Positions 11,929 to 23,100 of a stretch of DNA of 64,000 nucleotides are shown here, piece by piece. Numbering within the stretch: the first letter of the stretch is position 1; each line of letters starts with the position of its first letter. Below the pieces are notes generated by a model, which was not told the origin of the DNA, made no database searches, and saw only the letters and a list, made by a program, of their open reading frames with translations. The position numbers and the translations under genes are program-made. Origin of the DNA: Lagopus muta (lineage: Eukaryota; Chordata; Aves; Galliformes; Phasianidae); contig NC_064472.1 of NCBI RefSeq assembly GCF_023343835.1, forward strand, positions 14,623,469 to 14,687,468, written 5' to 3'.

Positions 11929-12160
11929 CTGGGCCTGGCCCCGTGAGGCGGGAGCCGCAGAAAGGCCGCGAAGCTGGGTCTGGGGGCGGCCCCGGGCCGG
12001 CACGCCGCACCCCGGTTCGGGAGCGTGGAGAGTGCCGAGCCGCCCCTGAGGCGGCGGTCGCAGCCGGCCGGTGCGCGGGGCCGCGCGGGGGTTTCATTGC
12101 TGCCCCTCGCTGCGCAAGTCCCCGCAGGCCTCCTCCCTGCTGGCTCTGCGAGTACGAGTG

Positions 12161-13956
12161 TTGCAAATGGGAAATGGCTCGATAAAAGTCGCATACCGAT
12201 TTTAAGACCTGGACACGCTGGTTGTAAAACACCGAGGGAGTACACTCCCTTGGCAGCTGGTGATTGCTGCAACGAGCAGAAGGCAGTACCTGGCTCTCCT
12301 GACACATCGCATCACCCGGCCCAGTGATTTCTGCCATCACACGGGCAGGTGGAAACTGTGTGAAAGCACGGGGAAAGATCCCATGGAGAGCCTTAGCGCC
12401 TGTCTTGTTTCTTTGGGTCTTGTAACTGTTCTGTAATCATCATGTAGAAACAGAAATTTGTCACAAATCTTCACAGTGCAAGAATTGAGAAATACTACTG
12501 AGAAACTGAGTTTTGTTTGCACTTGTTACTCTGCAGTTTTCTGACAAACTTGCGTCAGTTGGTGTACAATCCAGTACCATCTGCAAACCTGAAAGAACAC
12601 GGTGACAAAATGCAAACTTGATGGGCCATGATGTAATTATGTCATATGAATACACTGTACTTTCCATGCCCATAGACCAAACAGAAGTAGTGTCAGAAAG
12701 TTCAATGTTTCCTTGTCCAAAATGGGTTGCTAATGCCAGCCTATCATGTACCTCAGCGGCAGAATGTTTCCTCGCATGGTTCTTTGGAGCCATGGAGCAA
12801 GACATAGTGTTGAATTGGCAAGATTGTACGTCAGGACTGCAAGCACACCCAGGGGCTTTGCAAACCTTCCCCACCACCTTAGTTTAGCTGTCTGTGCAAG
12901 GCCGGCTCCAACAGCTCGTACCCTTGTAAGGGACTGCCAAGAGGTATGCGGCAGGGAGCTGTGAGAAGCCTTCTTACTCACCTTTCCCCTTCATTCCAGA
13001 GCTGCTACATCCCTTACTGCTTCTGACCCCTTGGCTTGACTTCTGAGCTGGCCCTTAAACCCACCCCACCACAGCAGACTCATCTGGAAATCTGGACTCC
13101 TGGCTGACCCACCTGCTGCCACTGGCTCTGCCCCGCTCTTCTGTTTGGGTGCTATGATAGCATGCCTTTGCCAGCAAGGCCAGTGCCCCGCTCTCCTTGT
13201 CATACTCAGCTCCTGGCCCTTCTGCCCTTTAAGGGCAGCCTTTCTGCACTGCTTCCTGACAGCTTAACTGTGCTTGCCTGCAAGCTTGTTGTCGCTTGGG
13301 TTTTTTTTTTAGTTATCATTTTTTATTTGATAAAATTGTTGATAAATTGTTTTTGTGTGTTGTCAACAACATATGCAGATGTAAATAGCAATCTTGTGAA
13401 TTTTATTAAATCTATACATATCTAATCAAGAAAAAGTGTCAAAATGACTGCGTAGTTTGTTTAGATAATCCGTATTACTGCCTTCTTTTCCATGATGCAG
13501 GATTATGAATGACTTTCCACCATCTTTTGTATTTACTTTCCATGTTGTAGAAGATAGAATGACGTAGACATGCACAACATCATTACTATTGATCTAGAAG
13601 AATGTATTTGCAGCAAAAATAAAAAGATCAGCTACCTGAAGCCAACAGAATTATAACCACGTTCTCCTACTGTGACTGTAGAAAAGCACATTTCAAGATT
13701 ACACCTTACAAACGATAAGAGAAAGCCAGTTGCTGGATTTTCAGAATTTTAAAACAGAATCTGTAGAAGTAATTCAGTCCTACTTTTAAAAATAATTTTT
13801 AAAACGTTAAATTCAGGGACCATGTTTAATCTATACTGGTAAAAGCAATGTATTTGTCTCCTAAGGATGTTTCTGGATCAAAGTGCAGATTTAAATTTAC
13901 ATCAAGTTCAGATGACCTCCTCTTGCAGACTGGTTTGATGACTAACTTAGTAGCTT
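12161..13956. other. Intergenic region without recognised genes
   Basis: GC content falls off after the CpG island. A mixed, moderately GC-rich stretch at about 12,960-13,280 looks like old repeat but I cannot name the family. ORFs of up to 138 codons on the minus strand do not resemble any protein I know and overlap other ORFs. Confidence 0.4.
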
Positions 13957-14055
13957 TTGGCAGCATTTAATAGCCTAAGGTTTATTATTACTTCTAATTT
14001 AATCAGTATGATTTCTTCTATAACTGTTGTCAATAGTATTATTCTTTTTCTTCAG

Positions 14056-14259
14056 CTTTACAAGGCTTCAGATCTGATTATCCTATCATTGGGTGTATGT
14101 ATGGTAATTCTTATAAAACACTGCTATTATCTCTGCAAGAAAGGATCTGCTCTTGCAGTGGAATTGGCTACAGTCATTTTATATGGATTTCTCAAAGAGA
14201 TTGCAGTAAGAATAATAAAGTTGTTGGTGGAACTTGTTCTAGATCTCTTAGGTAATTAA
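14056..14259 (+). other. Exon-like hydrophobic ORF of unknown nature
   Basis: A 67-codon open stretch follows a good acceptor (pyrimidine-rich tract ending TTTTTCTTCAG at 14,045-14,055) in phase 0 and ends with TAA at 14,257-14,259. The predicted peptide begins LYKASDLIIL and is strongly hydrophobic or amphipathic, with an ELVLDLLGN end. It lies 2 kb downstream of the distal CpG island on the divergent strand. I do not recognise it. AT-rich DNA yields hydrophobic chance ORFs, so this is only a candidate. Confidence 0.15.
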
Positions 14260-16430
14260 TTATACTCATCTACCAATTTATTCTCCAGACATGTGATTGC
14301 CACCGTTTTCACCCCTGCTGGTGAGAATGCAAGTCATTCTCCTTTTATGACCGAAGAAACAGTGATATTTTCAATAGAGACTGTAATAGAGACTGCTTTG
14401 GTATGTTCGGACTAACACGCCAGAATGAATGCTGCACATTGTCATAGTAGCCACAGAATGGGAAACCTAACAAACGAGGAATCATTTAGTAAAGATGCTA
14501 TGTTACCAAAGAAACCTACAATAACTCAGAAGAACCATGTAGCAGCAACATGCAAGGATGTTGGCAGGGAGAGGACAAACGCTTCCTTTTCCTCCCATTC
14601 ATCATTCGAGTGTATTTTGACAGGAGTTTGGAGTTGAGTCTCTCTTACCATTTTTCACTTATGCAGAAGTAGGACCTCCCAAGGAAGGAAGCATGTGTGC
14701 TCTCTGATGATTCTCCTCCTGGTTTTAAGTCAGTGTATCAAATTTAGGGTTCTGGTTTTGTCTCAAAAGCTGTCTCCCAACAACTTCTTTACTTCTGTTA
14801 CTTCTGGAAATTCTTAGGCAGTCATTCCTGTGGTAGCTTTTTTTCTTAAGCTTCCTAGAGAGACAGCCTATTATGTTAGTTTAATTACTTAAAATAAATG
14901 AACAGCCAGATACTAAGGATGTTTCTTAAAACTTGGAATTTCCAAGAATATTAAATGAATCATAAGCCCATTTTGAATGGAATTCAATGGAAACCAGACT
15001 TCTAAGTCACTAAAATATTCAGTGCATTCAGAAGCAACTGGCTGCATCTTTGGGTACCTGAATTAATTGAAAAGATAGCTTAAACTAGCATTTTTGGGAA
15101 GACAAAGTCATGTGCTGTAGTGACGTTCTGCAAAACACAACGTTGAGATGACTTTACTGGAAAAAAAAATTTGATTTTATTTTGTTGCCAAGTACAAAAT
15201 AGCAAAGGTCAAAAATAACACTCAAGTACAGAGGGTGTGACATCTCCTAACTGAAGGTTTGCTAGCTGGATGGTTCTTTGTCATACTTGTGTGTCAGGGT
15301 TCAGGAATAAACCTACTCTACCAGAGAGTGGATCTTTAAAGTGTTGCCTTGATATTTTATATACCAATGTTATGGAAAGCTTTTTACATTGAATGATTTG
15401 TAGAAATTATTCCTAATTTCAGTTTCCAAAAGAATGCAAAGGAACCCAGCCAAAATACACTTGTCCGCTTGGAGATGACTTCTACCTTCTCGTAATCTCT
15501 CTATTTGATCTAAAGTATCCATAAGAACCTTATATGAGATAATGAACACTCCAAAGAACTGAAAGATATAAACAAAACTATCAAAGTCTGTCTTTTAAAG
15601 TAGCTTGATAAAGGCAAGAATTGTAATTGCATTTAAGTTGCATATCTCTCTGGGTCTTAAAATATCTGTGGCACTGCAGCAATTTCAGTTATCAAAAACT
15701 ACAGAACTACAGTTATATCCCAATTTGCTGTTTTTCTGAATATGCTGAATATCTATGATAGAACAGTCACGGAAATTAGAGTACAGACAGTACTTTAGTC
15801 CATACTTAGGTAAAGCCCACATGCACTAAAACCACTGGTTGTGTTGATGGAAAGAATATGAGGAGCTGAGACATCGTCATCAGCCCTCCTGGAAATCTGT
15901 TACTCAAGAGAGAAGAATGAAGGTAAAATTTGGAATCATTAGAGCATGAGGAAGAAAAGAAATTGACAAAACAGTGTAATATGTTTGCAGCAATTTAGTA
16001 TTCATGACAGTCTGCTGACCTGGCCCCATTAGGTTTGGATTCTAATACACATGTGCTGTGTACATATGACATGCACTTAGAGCAGCATCAGGATAGAAAT
16101 GAAATGGCTAAATCAAGCATCATTTCAGTTTGTATCATCCAGGCCACCCCATCGTGCAGCACGAGGCAGTGGGGATGAAGAACTCCTGTGTATGATCAGA
16201 ATGTTCTCCTACTCCTGGCAGCAGGGTGGAGCTGTGCCAGTACACAGTATTCCCCAGAAACTGAAAGAAGAGTTGCCTCATCTCTGTTAGGACACTGTTG
16301 GCTCATCAGAGATTATAATTATGCTTCTTGTTGTCTTTTATCTGTTTTGGAAAGAGTTCCTTTCATCAGATATGTATCTGTGGACATATGCTATTCATTC
16401 TCTAGCAACCTTGATATAGATGTTCATCTT
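14260..16430. other. AT-rich intergenic DNA, nothing recognised
   Basis: No exon with supportable splice sites, no repeat family I can name and no RNA gene are visible. Part of the right-hand side could be distal 3' UTR of CCL28 (minus). Confidence 0.4.
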
Positions 16431-17089
16431 TACTTTATTTAGAGGAATTACAGATTGTTCTATCTACTGTCATTTGCCAAGCATTCTCCCATGTTTGCAG
16501 TATGAAGTTAGACATAAAATGAAAAAAAACAAATACTAGAGATAACTCTGAGGAACTAATTTATCAAATGCAGTAAAGAGGGAATGAAATGAACAAAAGC
16601 AATAGGGATTATCTTTACTGCATTGCTTTGGATAGTGTTTCCAGTGATAACAATGGCTGAGAGCAGGAAGTGTTTGAAATAGGCAAAGAATGTGTAGGCC
16701 ATCATAGAGTAGTATCTGGAAAGGTATCTGTAAGACTAGTTAAGAAAAAAATCATAGTTAATGACTGAAAGAGTAGAAACAAAAGAGGCAACAGCACAAA
16801 GGTATTGCAGAAAAAAAAAAGATGCCAGTAGGGACAAAAAAGGAGCTTAGATGAATGGAGCACTGAGAAGGAATATTGGCACGTCAAGTAAAAATCAAGG
16901 GAGGTAGCAATGAAAACAGAGTTGGAGAGGGGAGGATTTAAGTGCATCCATAGATTTGGAGGGACAGCAGAGCACTTGCTGCAAGACACTTTCAGGAACA
17001 CCATTTTGCTGTTTTGTTTGTAGTTGGCCCAACATTATTCTTGTTTACAGGTGATGGTTCGTCTAGCACATAGATATTTGAAAGGTCAT

Positions 17090-17184
17090 TTTAATGGTGT
17101 AATCATCCATCCTTGATGCAGTCTGGTAACTTTGTTCACAGTTCTGTATGCCACAGGTACCTTCATTATGGGGCTTGCTTCTTG
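17090..17184 (-). other. CCL28: CCL28 3' UTR, proximal part
   Basis: Directly downstream of the CCL28 stop on the minus strand. An ATTAAA poly(A) signal variant lies at 17,095-17,090, and the first canonical AATAAA at 16,439-16,434. Either could define the transcript end. Confidence 0.4.
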
Positions 17185-20100
17185 TTACTGTTTATTCTCT
17201 TCTTTTTTCAATGTTTTGGTTCTTCTCTGTTTTCTTCCATGATGTCTTTTTCTGGGGATCTTGTGTTTATTCTTCTTCATCCATTTTTTAAGTCTTTTAA
17301 TCCGTGGGCTTACACAGAACTTTCTGCCTTCTATATGGAGGCTGACAGAGCAAAAATCAGTTAGAGGAAAAGCGTAAACAAAACAAAACAACAAAAATCT
17401 ATTATACTTATCATTCAAATATAAAAGCATCATCAAAATGCTTAATCTTATCATCACTTTGGTTCTGTCTGGTGTCAGATACAGTAAATGTTGGTATCTA
17501 AGGTTTTCATAATTATAGTATCTTTCAAAATCTGAAAAAAGAATGTTCCCATTTCAGTGGCTCTGAAGAGAACCACAGTGCAAACCAGTACATTTTCATT
17601 GCCAAAAAATAAGTAGAAGACTTTACTATTACTACTGTGATGATTATCCAGCAAATGTAAATGTCTAGAAATAAATATGTCCAGGATGTGTTTCAAATTT
17701 ATCATTTTTACATAAACACTGTGATACTGTACTAGCAAAAAAAAAAAAAGTAAATTAATTGTAAACAGCTTATGTGTAAATCTGAGGTAATTAATATAAT
17801 CAAGAATTGGAAAAATAAAATGGAGAATGAAAATGCACAGTTCTTTTTCAGTTCTAAAAGTAAAGCAAGTGTCAAAGTTATTACAGACTGAATAGTAATA
17901 TTATTGTTGAAATGGAAATTGAATGTTAGCAGTCTTGAATTCAAATAGCACAAGGGCGGGCAAATCTTAAACCACTCACAATCTTGTTTTTCATTAAATT
18001 GTTGCTATCCATCAAAGATTCTGCTGGTTTTGATGATGTCTAATAGCTTTAACTTCATAGTACCCCTTTCACAGTGAAGCACACAAAGCAACTCTTACAT
18101 AACAGCATGTAGGTGGCACAGGCCATCATGTTTCTGGACTTCAAATCTCTCCACTCTTCGGAGAATTCCTTTAGGAATTTCTTCTGAGATTTTCGTGCAA
18201 CAGTTGAAGGCCTCAGGAAATAAAGCTAGAAAGTAATAACAAAGTTAGAAATTGCATAGTTATGAAGGGACAACTCATAGCTGGACTGTATCACAGAATA
18301 GTTGAAGTTGTAAGGGATCTCTTGAGGTCATCTAGCCCAACTTCCCTGCTCAAGCAGCAACAACTAAGGCAAATTGCCCAGGACTGTACCCAGTTGTTTT
18401 GAGTATCTCCACAGGTAGGAGACTCCACAGTTTCTCTGAAAACCTGTTCCAGTCTTTGACTGTCCTCACAGTAATAAAATGATTTATTTTGTTCAGATTG
18501 AATTTCATGTGTTTTAATTTGTAACCATCGCCTCTTGTTCTGACTTGGAAAAACTTGGCTCCTTTGCCTTCTTTCCCTCTCGTCAGGCATTCTTGCACAC
18601 TGCTGAGATCCTCCTTTCAGAAATACTTTCCTGGAAGATTGTTTCCATCCCTTTCCGAGGGACTGAGGTGACTTTGACCAGCCTGTAATTCCTTGGATCA
18701 TCATTCTTGACCTTCTTGAAGAAAGGAAAGATATTTTCTCTCTTCCAGTGTTCAAGAACTTCTCCTAGTCATTATGACTGTCCAAAGACAATCGACAGTG
18801 GCCTTGCACTGCTATCAGCCGGCTCCCTCAGCACTCACCAGTGATGCACCCTGTCAGTCCACAAGGCCTCACGTCCGTTTGTTTTAAGTGGGCTCTCTAG
18901 CCTGATACTCCTCCACTGAGGATAACTCTTCAGTACTCCTGTGTTTCCCTCTGGTTGCAGAGGCCTGGATTTCTGAAGGCCAGTTCGATCATAAAAAATG
19001 AGGAAAAGAAGGTACGGGGTATCTTGGTCTTTTCCATGTCATTTAACATCTACAGCCCTGCCCTCATTCAGTAGTAGGCCCATGTTTTCCTTCGTTTTGC
19101 TATTTAAGTACTTTTGAATTCTTTCTTGTTGCATGTTATAACCCTTGTTAGAGTTAGACCCAGGCCAGCACTGGTCTTTGGTCCCTATTCCTGCATGATT
19201 CTCTTCTCCTTCCTCATCATTTGCCCCTGCTTCCTCCCCTTGTACACATCCTTTTTATACCTGTGCTCCTGTACACAGTGCTCATCCTTATAGGCCTCTG
19301 CTTGGCTTTTGGTTTATTGGGATGGACCTTCTTTTAGCCTGGAGGGGGTGATTCTTGAATATCAGTCAGCTCACCTCAACCACTTTTCTCTCTCAGATCA
19401 TGTTCTGTGGGATTCTTTCAAGCAGGTCTCTGTAGAAGAGGATATCTCATCTCCTGAAATCTAGGAGTATGGTTCTTCTTGTCTCCTCCTCTCCTCCTAG
19501 TATTCTGAACCTTACCATCTCATATCAGTGCAGTCTGTCTCCAGTTTTTCTGTCTTTGGTGAGTTCTTTTTTTTTTGTAAATACCTGGTATAGCTGAGTT
19601 CCTTGGAAATTGTTATCAATGCACTCAGATTACACTGATTTCTTATAGGTTGCTTGAGCACCTCTGTCTTATCTTTCCGGCAGGTATCAGGAATGGTTAA
19701 AGACCTCCATCTAGAAAAGGGCCTGTGAACCTGAGGCTTTTTCCAGTTGTTTGAAGAAGACCTCATCTACTTCTTGCTGACTGGGAGGTCTACAACAGGT
19801 ATTCACTACAGTGTCACCCATGTTGGCCTCCCACTAATCCAAAGCATAAGCTCTCTGTTGGCTTATCATCTATTCTTAGACAGAGCTCTGCGCATTCCTG
19901 CTGCTCTCTCACAGGAACAGCAACTCCTCCTCCCTGCTTTGTGGGAATGGAAGATCACTGACACATGAAGTTTTCGGGAATGTAGCTTAAAAGCTCTGCC
20001 TTGTAAAGTGGAATCATCCCCATTATCTTATGTCTTAGAAATTATTAATGCTGTTACTGGCTTTTTGTTTATTTCTCCACCCCTTCAGCCCCTCCAGGAC

Positions 20101-23100
20101 TTGTGGGTTCATGACTGAATGCGTCTCTGCTAGAGAGTGATTTGCAGTTTTCCTGCTTTATAAATACCACTGTAAAAAAAATAATTTCCAAGTCACATCC
20201 ATGACTCGAGAATCTTTGGTGGCAAGTAGTAATGTTTTGGTGTTTGATTTTTTTTTCTGCACTAGGGATTTATCTAGGTTGTGACAGTCTTGTGATCAAA
20301 CCCATGCTTCAAGGTGAGCACAAGGACTTCTCTGTCCCAGTCAACGAATCAACAGTGTGGGTGCAGTGGGGAGTTGGAATTTTTTTTTCTTGGCCTGTAA
20401 ATCATGCTGTTCTTAAGTAACCATTTACCACTGGAGTGCAAGAGTGATGGAGCAAGGCAAGAATAAGCAGGAAAATATGTTTTGAGTTGTTCCTGTAAGC
20501 AGGAGATTAAAAATCTCCTCAAAACATTTCTTGTAATAAAGAAGATTGTATGCACTGGTTCTTATAGAACTCTGGATGAGAGCTGGGATAACAGAAGATG
20601 CCAACAGAGGCGCAACACTGGGCTGGAGCAGCTGGCAGTGTAGCAGGAGTCACCAAAGACCAGCCATGCTATGTGCCACAGCTTTCAGGAGGTTTTGTAC
20701 CCGGTGTGGTAGATGACAGCCCAGGGAGTCACAGAGGAGAGTGAAGCAGTTGCCTTTTCAGCAGCCTGCAGAGAAGGACTATACATAATCATGTGGTACA
20801 GAAGAATGAATTAAATTTTGTGTTACCTCTATTATTTCCCTGATGTCCCTTTCTCTTCTCGCTTTAATAGCACACTGTGTGTGTAGCCAATTAATTTGTA
20901 TTTGCAGATGGAAATTCAGCTCACTGAACACCGCCACATTTAAATTTTTTGTGGGTGATTGAGGTGTGAACATTTGTTGTTGCCAGTGCTTGCAAAAGGG
21001 TTATAGGAAAAAAGCTCAGGAAAGGATAATTGTATCCTGAACACTCTCTGAGCTCTACTTCTCTGCTTCTGTGGGGTCTGGCAAATTGAGTCCCTCAGCA
21101 AGGCCAGCACTGACAGCTGCTTACAGTGTGTGGGGCACTACGGAAGGTCTGAGGGTGAGCCAGCTATCTCCTGGCCTCATGTTCAGCTGTTTTCTCTGCT
21201 TCATGGCCATCATCTCATGTCCACATTTGTATACTTGTGTACTTAGAAGTATCACTTGTTTTGTTCCACAGATCTGGACTGTATTGCACTGGCCTTTGCA
21301 CACTGTGTAACAGAAAATTAAGAAATTATTTTTATATTAATTTAAATCTATATTCGTTTTATTATATTAATTTTATATCTATGTAAACTCGTGTGAAAAA
21401 AAATTAAAGCAAAGTTCTTGATGTCTTCAGATGAGCTTGTGAATATCTCCCTGTCCATGACATCACCCTTTTACAAGACACTTGAAAATTGCAGAAAGGT
21501 GTTTGTATTGCATCTTTAACAATCACTTATGTAACCAGAGTAGCAATTTTAGAATGAACTCAATTACCCGATGCTCAGTCAATCTTTGAACTGGAGCATT
21601 AAATCCCTCCAACTAATGCAACTATGCAAAAAAACCTGTGCCTTTAAATGTGAAAGCACACAACAAACTGCATGTGAAGCTGATGAATACATCACCAGGA
21701 AGCAGAATGAAATTGTTTTGTAAAATATGAATGAGGGAGTGCTTATGTCCACCTCTCACAGAGGCTAAGAACGTGCCAGTTAACTTTCTGTGGAGGTATG
21801 TGCTTAGGATTTGTATGGGTGCTTGCCTTGAGAAATTCCAGTTCGCACTAACTTGTTTTTTTTGACTGAAAAATAAGATTTACTTTTAAATAAAATATTA
21901 TACATTTATTGTTGTTGTTCTGTGGATGATCTGCAGTTACAATATGCCAAATAGACACTAAGTATCCATCTCTGAATTGCAGATAAATACACATTATCAG
22001 AGCTTTTCCATCAGACATGTAAACGTCATCTGCAATCTTGTGCTGGCAGAGACACGATGACTTCGAAAATGAGTCATTCTGAATCAGGGTATGTTTACCT
22101 TCTGCTAAACAGGAAGAACGCTCAGGGCAGCAGCTCAGGGAATTCCCCTGCACCCTAGAAGCTGGCTGCACTACAGCTCCGCTGCCTGGTCCATTATTAC
22201 TATAACTGTGCTCTGAACCTGTAAGTGGGTGGGAACGAGGTGATAATAAATAAAGCTAATGAATTCAGCCCAACACAATACCAGAAATATGTGTGGGCAT
22301 TAGCAATTAGATCAGGCTTGTTAGCTGGTCTTCACAGTGGTTAGAAGCAAAGAACTGCAGTTTTCCACCTGGAAGCTGGCCTGGCCTTTTGTTTGCCCTT
22401 CCAACTCCATAGAGATTTTTCCCAGTGCTGCCCATTTCACTTGTCTCTATGCCTAGGCAACATAATCAGAAATCCACAGCTGCTTACCAGAACTGTATAG
22501 ACCTGCTATCTGGTATAGAGCCTTCTTACTCAGACATCTAAAGGAGCTTTCTGTGTTGCTGGATGGCAAGACCAAGATTAGTGATGAATCTTGAGACAGG
22601 TCCGTGCAGGGATCGCTCTGCTGCTATTCAGCAGCTTTGGTGTTTGTTCCTCAGCAACACTCACCAGGAAAAAAAATGATTGCTTTTAAAATATTTTGTT
22701 TCCTATTTTCAGCAGCATCTCAATCCTTTGATCTTGCAGAAATGTCCACTGGAGCGAGTTAAGCACCACAACTGAGGGCAAGCACAAGTAACTGGAAAAA
22801 ACACCTTCGCTCACCCCAGTTTCTCTCTTAAAGATGCCTAGGTATGATGTCCTTTTCGGATGGGTACTCTGTCACTGTGCCTTATGGCATACATTATCAC
22901 TCATCTTTACATTATACTGGATTTATTTAATATGCTGTGTATAGCTTTTCCAATTTCAGATGAAGTGGAAAAAAAGGAAAGCTTTGCCTTTTGAGTGAAA
23001 ATAAAGTGTTTAGCACCTTTGAATAGAGGAAAAAAAAACACGTTGATTTTTCCTTAAAATAAAAAAGAAAATAAGAGAGAAAATGTCTGAAATTCTGAAT

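Larger units (their letters stand above)
11270..12160 (-). promoter_or_regulatory. HMGCS1: Distal CpG island, probable main HMGCS1 promoter
   Basis: GC-rich and CpG-dense. Read on the minus strand it has, in order, inverted CCAAT (ATTGG) elements (CCAAT on + at 11,749-11,753, 11,687-11,691 and 11,575-11,579), a CTCACACCA element at 11,654-11,646 resembling a sterol regulatory element, and a TTTAAA TATA-like box at about 11,525-11,519. About 95 nt further on is a strong donor GTGCAG|GTGAGA. NF-Y next to SREBP sites is the known arrangement for sterol-pathway genes including HMGCS1. The SRE call is by resemblance only. Confidence 0.6.

Noticed and set aside
11367-12340. ORFs of 92-253 codons in the 11.3-12.3 kb CpG island
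   Set aside because: Same reasoning: GC-driven open frames in a promoter region. The splice donor and CCAAT/TATA elements explain the region better.
12461-12877. 138-codon minus-strand ORF between HMGCS1 and CCL28
   Set aside because: No recognisable domain, an overlapping plus-strand ORF, and no supporting splice or promoter signals. It is most likely chance.
18291-18755. 154-codon minus-strand ORF
   Set aside because: It lies entirely within the CR1 3' region; it is repeat-derived and not a host gene.
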